Counted from the first letter of the stretch, positions 46,501-54,816 are shown. The stretch: DNA of 64,000 nt from Protula sp. h YS-2021 (GCA_949752745.1 OX457027.1:54750053-54814052); one strand, 5' to 3'. Numbers and translations are program-made. Notes: generated by a model not told the origin, from the letters alone.

Positions 46501-49500
46501 TGTGATATTTTACGGGTGGGCGATAACAGGGAATATTGGGCGATAAAGCAAGAAAGTTGTAATTTTCGCTTTAAAAGTGCAGGAAACAATTCTAGGACCC
46601 GAAAATATCATAAATATAATATTTTTCGTGTGGGCGATAATAGTTAACATTGGGCGATAATGTAAGAAAGTTGTAATTTTCGCTTTAAAAGAGCAGGAAT
46701 CAATTCTATAAACCGAAAATATGATAAATGTGATATTTTTCGGATGGGCGATAATAGGGAACATTGGGCGATAATGCAAGAAAGTTGTAATTTTCGCTTT
46801 AAAAGTGCAGGAATCAATTCTATGACCCGAAAATATGATAAATGTGATATTTTTCGGGTGGGCGATAATAGGGAATATTGGGCGATAATGTAAGAAAATT
46901 GTAATTTTCGCTTTAAAAGTGCAGAAATCAATTCTGTGACCCGAAAATATGATAAATATGATATTTTTCGGATGGTCGATAATAGGGAAAATTGGGCGAT
47001 AGTGCAAGAAAGTTGTAATTTTCGCTTTAAAAGTGCAGGAATCAATTCTATGACCCGAAAATATGATAAATGTGATATTTTACGGGTGGGCGATAATAGG
47101 GAACATTGGGCAATTATGTAAGAAAGTTGTGATTTTCGCTTTAAAAGTGCAATAATCAATTCTATGACCCGAAAATATGATAAATATGATATTTTTCGTG
47201 TCGGCGATAATAGGGAACATTGGGCGATAATGTAAGAAAGTTGTAATTTTCGCTTTAAAAGTGCAGGAATCCATTCTATGACCCGAAAATATGATAAATG
47301 TGATATTTTTCGTGTGGGCGATAATAGGGAATATTGGGCGATAATGCAAGAAAGTTGTAATTTTCGCTTTAAAAGTGCAGGAAACAATTCTAGGACCCGA
47401 AAATATGATCAATATAATATTTTTCGGGTGGGCGATAATAGGGAACATTGGGCGATAATGTACGAATGTTGTGACCCGCGCATCAAGACAACCTAAGGAA
47501 ACTTGTGCACTTGTCCAAAATAAGTACGAAAGTAAAATAAACATGCGCATTGGTCTGGAATAAGAACCGCGCATTAATCTTTATTAAGTTAAATAAACAT
47601 GTGCACTGTTCCAAAATGAGAGCCGCGCATCAACGCAAATTAAATAAACATGCGCACTTGTCTGAATTAGAACCGCGCATCGAGGCAAGTTACATAAATA
47701 TGCGCACTGGTCCGAAATGCGAGCGTTGTTTGAAGGTATCTATGGCAATCTATCCAGTCTACCAGATATACAAAAAATCTGTTCCCAATTTTTCTTGGAA
47801 AGAAATCTTTGTATGCATTTATCGGTCTATGTTCTGGTCCGGTGCTAAATTAATTATTGAGCTAGCTCTTTGCCGTCTCATCTTTTGAAGCTTGATATTT
47901 CAGGGAAATTCCTTCGCTCATGCACGCTGGAATGGGTCTTATTGCTTTTCGTAAGCTGGGACTTTGTCCTTGGACAAACTTGTTTTTTTTCTAATAATTT
48001 TTGCTTTTGCAGCAAACTAGAAAGCATTTTGTGACGACTGCAAAATACGCTTCAACTCAGAAGACCTCAGAAATATTGAATAGATCTCATAAAAATGAAT
48101 TATTCCTGAACGGATGTTTTATTTTAGCTTCATGAAAAAAAGTTTTGACGTACCTAGGTTTATCATTGCCTACTATGGCTGTGATATTGTCTACAACGAA
48201 CCACAGCTACAATTAATTACACATCAGTAAATGCGCATCCCTTATACGCTAGTTATTACACATGTCAGCTCCTTGGGAAGTAACAGACTGCCACTGTCGG
48301 TCACAGCTTTGGCACTGCCCTGCCGCTCGTATAAGTATGGATTTTAGCATAACACTAATAAAGTCGCTCAACATGCTGTCCATTTCACGAAGCTCGCAGC
48401 CTTTATCGTGTCTTTGCTCATGTGCTGTGGCCTGTTTATGCCTCATGTAAGTAAGGAGTCAATTATATTGAGTTAATTACTAAACTATACCATTTGTTCC
48501 TGGACATTTGGGAAAGATGCATCGGTTGCCATGGTAACTTTTACGTGTTATAGGTCGCTTTTCAGTTAATTACTTTTCCCTGTCAGCAGAGAGATTTCTG
48601 CCTATAATAGAGTCATTATATCATTATGTTAAATTGCACATGCCTTTGATTTTTTTACATTTTTGGACTGTGAAGTTTCATCAAACGATTTTACTAATAC
48701 TTGGCAAGTCGTCTTTGAGAAATAGGCTCTCGTTTGAAACCTAATTACTTTGAACACAGGGTATGAATTTGCCACTGAGGGACAATGTCTTCTTTTATTG
48801 TTGTTCAATGGATCTGCGGATAAAAGGTTTTTTTTATGTTCAACCATTCTTTTAGCCTGGTACTTCAACGTCAATTGCAGGTCACGTGGTACTGCGTGAA
48901 CATCTCTCGGTGTATCCCCTTGTTCTTAAACCATTAAACAGTGTGCAGTTTTGATATTTGATAATTTATAGTAAGAAGTCATTAAGTCTGTATCATGTTG
49001 TTGAATGTTCTAAGATTCCTAACTTTCTTTGTGTTGCTTTGTTATCATTTGAAGGATTAAACTTTGAACACAGGGGGTGTAATAAATTTCAACTTGAACA
49101 GATTTGTCTCGCTCTCCCGGCAGATTTGCGGCCCCTCGATGCCCAGCTCAGCAGTGTTGATCAAGGCATATCCATAACTAGTCTTTCTGTTTTTTTGTTT
49201 TTTTTTCACAGGCTATAATTTTCTGGGTTGTGGATAATTTTCTGAAGAAAAAAGCCTTCCGGAAGCCGAGCAATGTGCACGTGACCACGACGGAAAATGC
49301 CATGAAGTACTTCAAGGCCGTCGACAAGGTCAAGTACTACAACAACGCCAAGAAGGCCGACGACTCCGAGTCCGATATTTTGCTGTCGCTGGACGATGAC
49401 GTGTCGGAGGCGGGAGCGCGCATGCGCGGAAGTGACAACCCGGCAGTGACGACGGCGTCGAGAAAGAGCAGTGATGCGAGTAGCCAGTGCGGCTTGTTGC

Positions 49501-49517
49501 AAGCTGCCATTACGTAG
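24960..49517 (+). CDS. STIMATE: STIMATE (TMEM110) orthologue, seven coding exons, 314 residues
   Basis: Joined exons: 24960-25134, 26956-27004, 27330-27425, 29233-29354, 31535-31647, 33949-34032, 49212-49517 (945 nt including TAG). All introns are GT-AG and all phases agree. In vertebrates STIMATE is a multi-pass ER protein that binds STIM1, favours its active form at ER-plasma-membrane junctions and so supports store-operated calcium entry. Visible hallmarks: hydrophobic segments near 37-59, 83-100, 108-131, 156-184 and 199-224; family signatures KRF.EP.HERR.WRVWFFDTSKQ (split here: [16 protein letters not shown] then [10 protein letters not shown]), [38 protein letters not shown]; and the acidic [14 protein letters not shown] tail at about 263-276. 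Human STIMATE is slightly shorter. The N-terminus is least certain; Met15 is an alternative start. Intron 6 is 15.2 kb of mostly satellite DNA. Confidence 0.95.
25493..25550. repeat. TA microsatellite in STIMATE intron 1
   Basis: A run of about 55 bp of alternating TA; gives rise to spurious Tyr-Ile frames. Confidence 0.95.
25968..26583. mobile_element. MITE-like element with degenerate inverted ends (STIMATE intron 1)
   Basis: The left end reads AACAATAAGCCTAGCGACA followed by 'ctggcgacaattgg'; the right end read in reverse complement starts AACAATAGAATCCGCGACAA followed by 'ttgcctagtgacaat'. The two edges are thus inverted relatives built on a 'cctagcgacaa' motif. No clear target duplication or protein. 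In between, 26120-26290 has three imperfect copies of a 'gttctgtcagttcaaatcaatgc' phrase. Confidence 0.45.
26956..27004 (+). CDS. STIMATE: STIMATE coding exon 2 (49-bp small exon)
   Basis: Acceptor TTTTTTCAG, donor GTGAGA. Encodes the conserved cytosolic [15 protein letters not shown] segment; codons 59 (Val) and 75 (Trp) are split with the neighbouring exons. The match to the family sequence and to both phases identifies this very short exon. Confidence 0.93.
27330..27425 (+). CDS. STIMATE: STIMATE coding exon 3
   Basis: Acceptor TTTCCACGCAG, donor GTAAAG. Encodes [19 protein letters not shown] then [12 protein letters not shown], ending two bases into the Trp107 codon. Intron 2 before it is only 325 bp. 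Confidence 0.93.
27460..27616. mobile_element. Short pogo/Tigger-like MITE in STIMATE intron 3
   Basis: Left CAATAGAAACTCGTCATAAC and right GTCGTTGTAACGAGGTTGTA-CGG are inverted relatives of the 'acctcgttataacgac' terminus typical of pogo/Tigger elements, flanked by TA at 27458-27459 and 27617-27618. Length is 157 bp with no coding capacity. It lies 35 bp after the exon 3 donor. Confidence 0.65.
29233..29354 (+). CDS. STIMATE: STIMATE coding exon 4
   Basis: Acceptor ATGCTTTCAG, donor GTAAAT. Encodes the membrane segment [16 protein letters not shown] and the conserved loop ending LGEYG. Confidence 0.93.
29935..31140 (+). repeat. Tandem units of the 'cttctcccacaattttgat' family in STIMATE intron 4
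   Basis: Begins with 'atgtacgcgtgtacg', 'taacttttacttaaaatgct' and then several 150-200 bp units containing 'cttctcccacaattttgat', 'tcaaattttgtacgaatg', 'ctctagatgg' and 'gatccgccaaaa'. The leading phrase also follows the hairpin cap at 58459. Homopolymer runs of G and T are frequent. Confidence 0.65.
31535..31647 (+). CDS. STIMATE: STIMATE coding exon 5
   Basis: Acceptor CCTTTTCAG, donor GTAAGT. Encodes [20 protein letters not shown] and [13 protein letters not shown], the fourth hydrophobic segment, ending in phase 0. Confidence 0.93.
31789..31803. repeat. Poly-C tract
   Basis: About 15 consecutive C residues followed by GCC-rich sequence in STIMATE intron 5. Confidence 0.8.
31965..32310. 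repeat. Two-copy direct repeat of about 190 bp in intron 5
   Basis: Phrases 'agcaattgtgcaatgttttt', 'ccgcaccacttggcatatag' and 'gacctgcaaccttgcacagtg' at about 32048-32125 return as 'agcaattgtgcgattttttg', 'ccgctccgcgtcgcatataa' and 'gacctgcaactttacacagtg' at about 32229-32307. The second copy runs directly into a TA microsatellite. Confidence 0.75.
32307..32366. repeat. TA microsatellite
   Basis: About 58 bp of alternating AT directly after the second copy of the intron 5 direct repeat. Confidence 0.95.
33297..33890 (+). repeat. Hairpin-capped repeat copy A (STIMATE intron 5)
   Basis: Starts with AACCCAGCCGAC, a TTT loop and GTCGGACTGGGTT (one-base bulge), then 'agtcgtatcaccacaggggg' and three tandem units with 'aaaatgctactcctcctac'. 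It ends just upstream of exon 6. The first 420 bp are nearly identical to 63577-64000. It lies in the sense orientation of the gene, 60 bp before the exon 6 acceptor region. Confidence 0.75.
33949..34032 (+). CDS. STIMATE: STIMATE coding exon 6
   Basis: Acceptor TATTTTCAG, donor GTAAGT. Encodes 28 residues, [17 protein letters not shown] then [11 protein letters not shown], first half of the last membrane segment; phase 0 on both sides. Confidence 0.93.
34424..35175 (+). repeat. Hairpin-capped tandem array, TTAG microsatellite type (intron 6)
   Basis: A perfect 12-bp stem CCCAGCTTACGT / ACGTAAGCTGGG with a TAC loop opens the element (34426-34452). It is followed by 'ggtattcctatcgg', a TTAG microsatellite of about 11 copies (34481-34525), and then about five units of roughly 150 bp with 'ctcctcctacaattttgatc', 'gatgtcatttatttttgg', 'gtcgtgcatacggcttgtgc' and 'tagtcgatcgggtgattttt'. 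Confidence 0.8.
35183..35800 (+). repeat. Second hairpin-capped repeat, TCCG microsatellite type (intron 6)
   Basis: Starts TAGCCCAGTTTGCT and returns AGCCAACAGGGCTA (imperfect stem), then 'cgtccgtctgtccgtccg'. Units like those of the preceding array resume at 35575-35775. Between them, 35310-35395 has 'cttatgtggt' and its complement 'accacataag'. Confidence 0.65.
35811..37815. repeat. 51-bp satellite array, about 39 copies (intron 6)
   Basis: The unit contains 'aagttaaataaacatgcgca', 'ctggtccgaaatgcgaacc' and 'gcgcatcaacgc'. The period is 51 bp, i.e. 17 codons, so long open frames arise on the minus strand without being genes. Blocks of about six units repeat as a higher-order unit (compare 36091-36250 with 36401-36560). 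Smaller blocks of the same satellite lie at 47471-47725 and 60795-61200. Confidence 0.92.
37816..38104. other. Spacer between two satellites with ACCACATAAG motifs
   Basis: Contains 'accaccacataag' at about 37960 and 38050, the reverse complement of motifs at 35313-35335 on the far side of the 51-bp array, and 'cccgtccgtccgtccc' at 38080. These may mark the right end of the element that carries the 51-bp array. Confidence 0.45.
38105..39130. repeat. Three tandem copies of a repeat of about 337 bp
   Basis: The phrase 'accttctactgcattagg' or a close variant occurs at about 38165, 38506 and 38840, and 'tagtccctcatttttcatcg' at about 38263, 38603 and 38938. Copies are highly similar. The unit has the 'atccgattcgtaccaaattt' theme of the other capped arrays. 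Confidence 0.85.
39202..47470. repeat. 114-bp satellite array of about 72 copies (STIMATE intron 6)
   Basis: An 8.3-kb array. The unit contains 'gggcgataatagggaacatt', 'gggcgataatgcaagaaag', 'ttgtaattttcgctttaaaa', 'gtgcaggaatcaattctatg' and 'acccgaaaatatgataaatg'. 114 is 38 codons, so open frames run through several units on both strands. Variants (ATGCAAG/ATGTAAG/AAGCAAG; GGGAATC/GGAAACA) recur in fixed order: a three-unit module of 342 bp appears many times, and longer blocks recur at offsets of 1824 bp (16 units) and 3420 bp (30 units). No protein-like constraint is apparent. Confidence 0.96.
47471..47725. repeat. Short block of 51-bp satellite after the 114-bp array
   Basis: Directly abuts the 114-bp satellite. 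About five diverged units with 'aaataaacatgcgcac' and 'gaaccgcgcat' are present. Confidence 0.8.
47726..47990 (+). repeat. Dispersed module, copy 1
   Basis: Shares 'gaaggtat', 'ttgtatgcatttatcggt', 'gctaaattaattattgagct', 'cttttcgtaagctggg' and 'ctttgtccttggacaaactt' in the same order with 61817-62020. Both copies follow a block of the 51-bp satellite. Confidence 0.75.
47991..49211. other. 3' part of STIMATE intron 6, nothing recognised
   Basis: About 1.2 kb of ordinary intronic DNA leading to the exon 7 acceptor. A short frame at 48262-48450 has no family features and is not supported. Confidence 0.5.
49212..49517 (+). CDS. STIMATE: STIMATE coding exon 7 (last coding exon)
   Basis: Acceptor TTTTTTTCACAG. 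Encodes [19 protein letters not shown], then a polar, Lys/Asp/Ser-rich cytosolic tail with [14 protein letters not shown], ending [10 protein letters not shown] and TAG at 49515-49517. The exon is clearly more GC rich than the intron. Its last codons resemble the 46-bp repeat unit just downstream. Confidence 0.95.
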   Translation, partial: AIIFWVVDNFLKKKAFRKPSNVHVTTTENAMKYFKAVDKVKYYNNAKKADDSESDILLSLDDDVSEAGARMRGSDNPAVTTASRKSSDASSQCGLLQAAIT

Positions 49518-50110
49518 CCACGGAAGGAGCCTGTACGACTTGCTGCAGGCTAGCATCACGTAGCTACTCGAGTAGTCACTACGACTTGCTGCAGTCTAGC
49601 ATCACGTAGCTACTCGAGTAGTCACTACGACTTGCTGCAGGCTAGCATCATGTAGCTACTCGAGTAGTCACTACGACTTGCTGCAGGCTAGCATCACGTA
49701 GCTACTCGAGTAGTCACTACGACTTGCTGCAGGCTAGCATCACGTAGCTTCTCGAGTAGTCACTACGACTTGCTGCAGGCTAGCATGAGGTAGCTACTCG
49801 AGTAGTCACTACGACTTGCTGCAGGCTAGCATCACGTAGCTACTCGAGTAGTCAGTACGACTTGCTGCAGGCTAGCATCATTAGCTACTCGAGTAGTCAC
49901 TACGACTTGCTGCAGGCTAGCATGAGGTAGCTACTCGAGTAGTCACTACGACTTGCTGCAGGCTAGCATCACGTAGCTACTCGAGTAGTCAGTACGACTT
50001 GCTGCAGGCTAGCATCATTAGCTACTCGAGTAGTCACTACGACTTGCTGCAGGCTAGCATCAAGTCGTAGTAGCCAGTGGGGCTTACTGCAAGAGGCCAT
50101 CACGTAATCT
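49518..50110 (+). repeat. 46-bp minisatellite in the STIMATE 3' UTR
   Basis: About 12 copies of a unit with 'gtagctactcgagtagtcac', 'tacgacttgctgcaggctag' and 'catcac'. Each unit contains the palindrome CTACTCGAGTAG and CTGCAG. A three-unit block (endings GAGG, CACG with CAGT, and CATT) occurs twice in a row between about 49773 and 50049. The last 46 bp around the stop codon (about 49473-49518) align to the unit at roughly three quarters of positions, including ACGTAG with the stop codon, and the final copy at 50065-50105 resembles that coding copy. Confidence 0.9.
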
Positions 50111-51297
50111 AGGCACATCTTTCAATTTAAATTAGGCATTTGTGCGATGTCTTTGTTGTTCGAGGGACCCCTTTAAGCATTTTTTTGTGTTCTCTCACCT
50201 TGTGTGAATTAAGAGGTCTGGTAAACTTTGTTTTGTGTTGTAGGCGTCTTTAGAAGTACCAGAATTAATCTGAATATTATTTCCTGGAATAAGGCACATG
50301 CACTGGCGGATCCAGAGTTTTTCTGACTAATGCGAAACTCAGCAGTCTTGTATAATTATATTTGTATCCCCCACCCCTTCCCAAACAGCTGGCCTCCTGG
50401 AACTACAACCGGTCGCTACACGGATCTGCTCCCTCCTGTCCCATGCCTTTAGAAAATTCTGGATCGGCGCACGTTGTGTGCCTGAAACAAATAGCAAAGT
50501 CTAGTGTTTAGGTCGTTGGAGGATATGATACTCACAACGGGTAGTGTTGTTGCCTGAAACTGGTGCCTCATGAGATTGTTTTCTTGTTAAGCATAAGGGG
50601 TCATATACGCAGATATTCTCATTTTAAAGATGTAACGTGTGAGGTGTTGAAAAGGTTGTATCTAGTGAAGAAACGTATTTGCCAAATGAAACTGGATCGT
50701 GTGTCCCAAACATATCAAATCATAGTAAGTTAGAAGTTCTTTTGTCGGGCAGTTATTAACTGATACCATAGTCTATTAGTAATTTAATCATTAGACTGTA
50801 CATAAGCGAGGTTGACATGGTTCGGTTAAATGTATGCATTTACGTAGGTAATCTGGTCAAATGTCGCGGTGGTGTTGAACGGCAAATCATGCGAATATTT
50901 GGATGTTATCGGCGATACTGTGTACAGGGGATGAACGGGGATCAATGCCAGGAGAAGAAAAGGTGAATATTGTCCAATACTTTGGCTGGCAGTTAACGAA
51001 GGGGACATTTTCATGGCATTCTTCAGCTCTTTCTCTCGCCGTGGTGTTTTCTGTGCAGCCGTTAGTGTGATTGGTCAGTCCAGTACAGTGGTTCGGATTT
51101 TCTTATTTCTAATTTCCTTAATTTCATTTTGTTGTTTGAAAAAAGACATTTTTTTTAATAGCAAGATGTACAGTCCTACTTACCTTACCAGTTGTGTCGT
51201 CTGTTGCGTGTGCGAATCGTACTCAGGCCCGGCCCGTGGCTCTAGACATGATCGTGAACCTAGACAAGAAAAGAAAAAGTGTCGTTGACCTCGTGAC
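50111..51297. other. Region downstream of STIMATE, possible rest of 3' UTR
   Basis: No gene seen. At about 50301-50480 the edges CACTGGCGGATCCAGA and TCTGGATCGGCGCACG are inverted relatives of hAT-type termini (see separate entry). A frame at 51013-51288 is Cys/Ser/Phe-rich with no family features. Confidence 0.4.
50301..50479. mobile_element. Possible hAT-like MITE
   Basis: The left edge CACTGGCGGATCCAGAGTTT is inverted at the right edge as AAATTCTGGATCGGCGCACG. CAnTGGCGGATCCAGA is a common start of hAT-like non-autonomous elements. An 8-bp target duplication is not clear. Confidence 0.45.
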
Positions 51298-52333
51298 GGC
51301 GTGACATCACGTGATACTCGTCACGTGTCGCATGTATTGTTGTTGCCTGTGTGCGGTCTTCTGGCTGTATAACGCCGTGACATCACGTGGTACTCGTCAC
51401 GTGTCGCATGTGTTGCTGCCTCTGTGCGCTCTGTGTGGCTGTATAACGCCGTGACATCACGTGATACTCGTCACGTGTCGCATGTGTTGCTGCCTCTGTG
51501 CGGTCTTCTGGCTGTCTAACGCCGTGACATCACGTGGTACTCGTCACGTGTCGCATGTGTTGTTTGCTGCCTCTGTGCGATCTTCTGAATGTATAACGCC
51601 GTGACATCACGTGTTACTCGTCACATGTCGTATGTGTTGTTGCTGCCTGTGTGCGATCTTCTGGATGTATAACGCCGTGACATCACGTGTTACTCGTCAC
51701 GTGTCGCATGTGTTGTTGCTGCCTCTGTGCGGTCTTCTGGATGCATGACGCCGTGACATCACGTGTTACTCGTCACGTGTCGTATGTGTTGTTACTGCCT
51801 GTGTGCGATCTTCTGGCTGTATAACGCCGTGACATCACGTGGTACTCGTCACGTGTCGCATGTGTTGCTGCTGCCTCTGTGCGGGCTTCTGGTTGTATAA
51901 CGCCGTGACATCACGTGGTACTCGTCACGTGTCGTATGTGTTGCTGCTGCCTCTGTGTGGGCTTCTGCATGTATGACGCCGTGACATCACGTGATACTCG
52001 TCACGTGTCGCACGTGTTGCTGCCTCTGTGCGCTCTTCTGGATGCATGACGCGGTGACATCACGTGGTACTCGTCACGTGTCGCATGTGTTGTTGCTGCC
52101 TGTGTGCGGTCTTATGGATGTATAACGCCGTGACATCACGTGGTACTCGTCACGTGTCGTATGTGTTGTTACTGCCTGTGTGCGGTCTTATGGATGTATA
52201 ACGCCGTGACATCACGTGGTACTCGTCACGTGTCGCATGTGTTGCTGCCTCTGTGCGCTCTTCTGGCTGTATAACGCCGTGACATCACGTGGTACTCGTC
52301 ACGTGTCGTATGTGTTGTTACTGCCTCTGTAAA
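51298..52333. repeat. Array of 14 units (73-78 bp) with paired CACGTG boxes
   Basis: Each unit contains 'gtgacatcacgtggtac', 'tcgtcacgtgtcgcatgtg', 'ttgctgcctctgtgcggtct' and 'tctggatgtataacgcc'. Two CACGTG boxes lie 14 bp apart in nearly every unit (one unit has CACATG in the second place), giving close to 28 canonical E-boxes in 1 kb. The block is strikingly GC and CpG richer than its surroundings. It lies 1.8 kb after the STIMATE stop codon and could be in the 3' UTR or beyond. Confidence 0.92.
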
Positions 52334-53560
52334 ACGAGCACATCCGTAATCGCATTCAGTATGACAAGCATTTTGGCCATCGCAGCCAAATATCGATCGC
52401 ATTACGTATGCTAACCACATCCGGAATACTAAATATAAAACACTTTCAACGGCATTCAACACATTAACTGCCTCTGTCAGACAACAAGTGGCAAAAGAAA
52501 TATCGTCAGCATTTTTTTAACCACGCTGAAATATCTGTCGTTTTCGGCATGTTGATTCTCTCAGTCTTGAAAATAAAACCAGTCATTGTATTAACTGCAT
52601 CCTGTTGAGAACACAGCCCATGTTCATGCTTACATCATCAGTCAATTTCTGGTACGAAAAATAAGAGTTGTATTAAAAGCGCGCATATATATCTACCCAT
52701 GTATTTTTCCCATACTGCACGCATGCATTTAGCATTTTCTTATGTTCGTGTGTTTCCTATGTTTCTGTGATAGATGCGGTGGAGATAGTGAAACTGTCTT
52801 GCTCACAATGTGCCTGTTTATTGTAAACTTCTTGTATGTAAATGTGAGCAGAACTTTGTACTCTGTTTCTTCCTTCCAACAAATCGAGTTGTGATTGGCC
52901 GCTTGTCATGACGCGCACGTGACGGAAAGTAATTCACCCTGAATCTTTGTGCATTTAAGGGTACACACTGTTAATAGTAAATAGACTTCATATTAAAAAG
53001 CTAATATAGGGACTGAATATAGGAAATGACCGAAAGGGGCTTACTCAGGTTTTCTTCAAAACGAAATGTTTAAAAATTATCAATTACGTGGTGTGTTAAT
53101 GTCCAAAGTCAAGGTGGCCGCCAACTGTGACTTTGTTATGTCGAAGAAACCGAGCACAAAAAATGTCTGTGCAATATGATAAAGCCGATGTACGGGAACT
53201 AGTCTAAACCTGTAGCTTCGTCTTTATTCTCTTTAGATCGTTGTCGTAGCGTGTGTTGCCTTGTGTAACTTCATTAACTCAGCAAACATTATTTGTTCTG
53301 AGGTTGAATTCATTTTATTCAATTCAGGAGAATGAATGCATGTTTTATTTTTAAATGTAAATATATCTTTTGATTGCAAACTTAACTCATAAACATTTTA
53401 CCTAATTTAATCGACTGCACATCGAATGAATTGCGTATATCATGGCCAATGTTTCAACTTGGTAGCTGTTGTTGTACGTGTTTTGTTCGTGTTCCGTCGG
53501 TGAAAACCCTCGAAATGTGTACGTTTCCGTGAAGGTCGGAATACATCAAGTGTAGCGGCG
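52334..53560. other. Intergenic DNA, nothing recognised
   Basis: AT-rich sequence without a supported gene or repeat. An AATAAAA at about 52567 is a possible but unproven polyadenylation signal for STIMATE. Confidence 0.4.
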
Positions 53561-53910
53561 GACAAGGTTGTAGGTTGTTAAAATACAGAATAGGGATCGC
53601 GTGACATTCCCACAGAGGTACGTCCTTTCTGGAGTGGTCTTAGCAACAATACGCCACAGTAGAACTTCGTTATAACGACATGCCTGGAAGGTTGTAGCTT
53701 GTTAAAACACAGAATTGGGATCGTTTGACACTCCCACAGAGGTACGTCCTTTCTGGAGGGGTCTTAACCGACCTGTGTTGTTATATTCGATATGTTGTTC
53801 TAACCGATGCATTTAAACAGCGAAAAATTCAAACTGGGACAAATCACGTGTGTCGTTATCAGCTCTCTGTCGTTACAACTGATGTCGCTATAACGGTGTT
53901 CTTCTGTGTC
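53560..53910. mobile_element. pogo-like MITE and a flanking tandem duplication
   Basis: CAGTAGAACTTCGTTATAAC at 53657 and GTCGCTATAACGGTGTTCTT ending near 53906 are inverted relatives of the pogo/Tigger terminus. A segment of about 90 bp with 'cccacagaggtacgtccttt' occurs before the left end (53610) and again inside (53730), so part of the region is tandemly duplicated. TA duplication is not clean. Confidence 0.55.
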
Positions 53911-54816
53911 ACGCAGAACATTGACTGTCGGCAGTATTAACTGTGAAGAACCTGAAATGGGATTCAATTCGAATGGCATTAAAATTTTATACCCAAAAGG
54001 AAATACGAGTGTATGAAGTAAAACTTGCATGCATTGGACACCTTCAAATTACCCAGTCAGCTGGGGTAGATTTCATAGTGTGAGGTAAAGTAAAAAAAAA
54101 AAATTGCCTTTAATTATTTGTGTGTATACTTCTCGTTTTACGAGAGAAGAAAAAAGATCTGAAGCAGGACTGACTCGTGTCTGACTCAAATTCCGACTGC
54201 GTATGCGATTTTTAACTTGGTTTTAAACTTCGCTGTACTTTGTATTGTACACTACAAAATGAACATTTCTTTGAGAATATTTTAAGGTTATAAGCGTTCC
54301 TTTTGTCCAGTCACACCATTTCCTGTGTTAGTTTCTCCTTTATTTTTCTTTTCTTCATATCTCTTTCGTATATTTTCAGTTCTTAACGGTTTTACATTAG
54401 TGAATATTGTCAAATAACAATACGCTACACTGATGTATTCATTATGTGCTTTACTTGAAATACTGTGTTGTTTTTATAAGAGCGAAGCGTGGATGCGAAG
54501 TCTAACGTGGTTGAATGTAATATACTCAGCGTGCATATGAATTATCAGCTACACGTTAAGCACGAAGCCGTCTGAGGGAAGTTGGCCTGGTGAAAAGTAC
54601 CACAATTCGCCTGACTATCCGACTCACACCTAGGGGGTTGGGGAGGTGATTCTTGTTTAGTTGAAAAAAGTTGGGATATTTGTTGTGGGTTAGCTGATAA
54701 GATTAGGGGCTGCTTCTGGTTTGTAAAAAGATTATGTAACATGGCATTTTGACAGCATGTGACAGCGATGCAATATTACTTCGTTTACGCCCTGCATTTG
54801 TAGGAATATGTAGACA
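53911..54816. other. Intergenic DNA, nothing recognised
   Basis: No coding or repeat structure that I can support. Confidence 0.4.

Noticed and set aside
39202..47470. Dozens of open frames of 60-250 codons on both strands in the 114-bp array
   Set aside because: They arise because 114 is a multiple of three. The predicted peptides are periodic in 38 residues on both strands, start and stop only where unit variants change one base, and show no protein-like constraint.
35811..47725. Regularly repeated units as a CRISPR array
   Set aside because: Units are contiguous tandem copies without unique spacers, and the window is eukaryotic.
51013..51288. 91-codon plus-strand frame downstream of STIMATE
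   Set aside because: Cys/Phe/Ser-rich, no homology features, not in a recognisable exon context.
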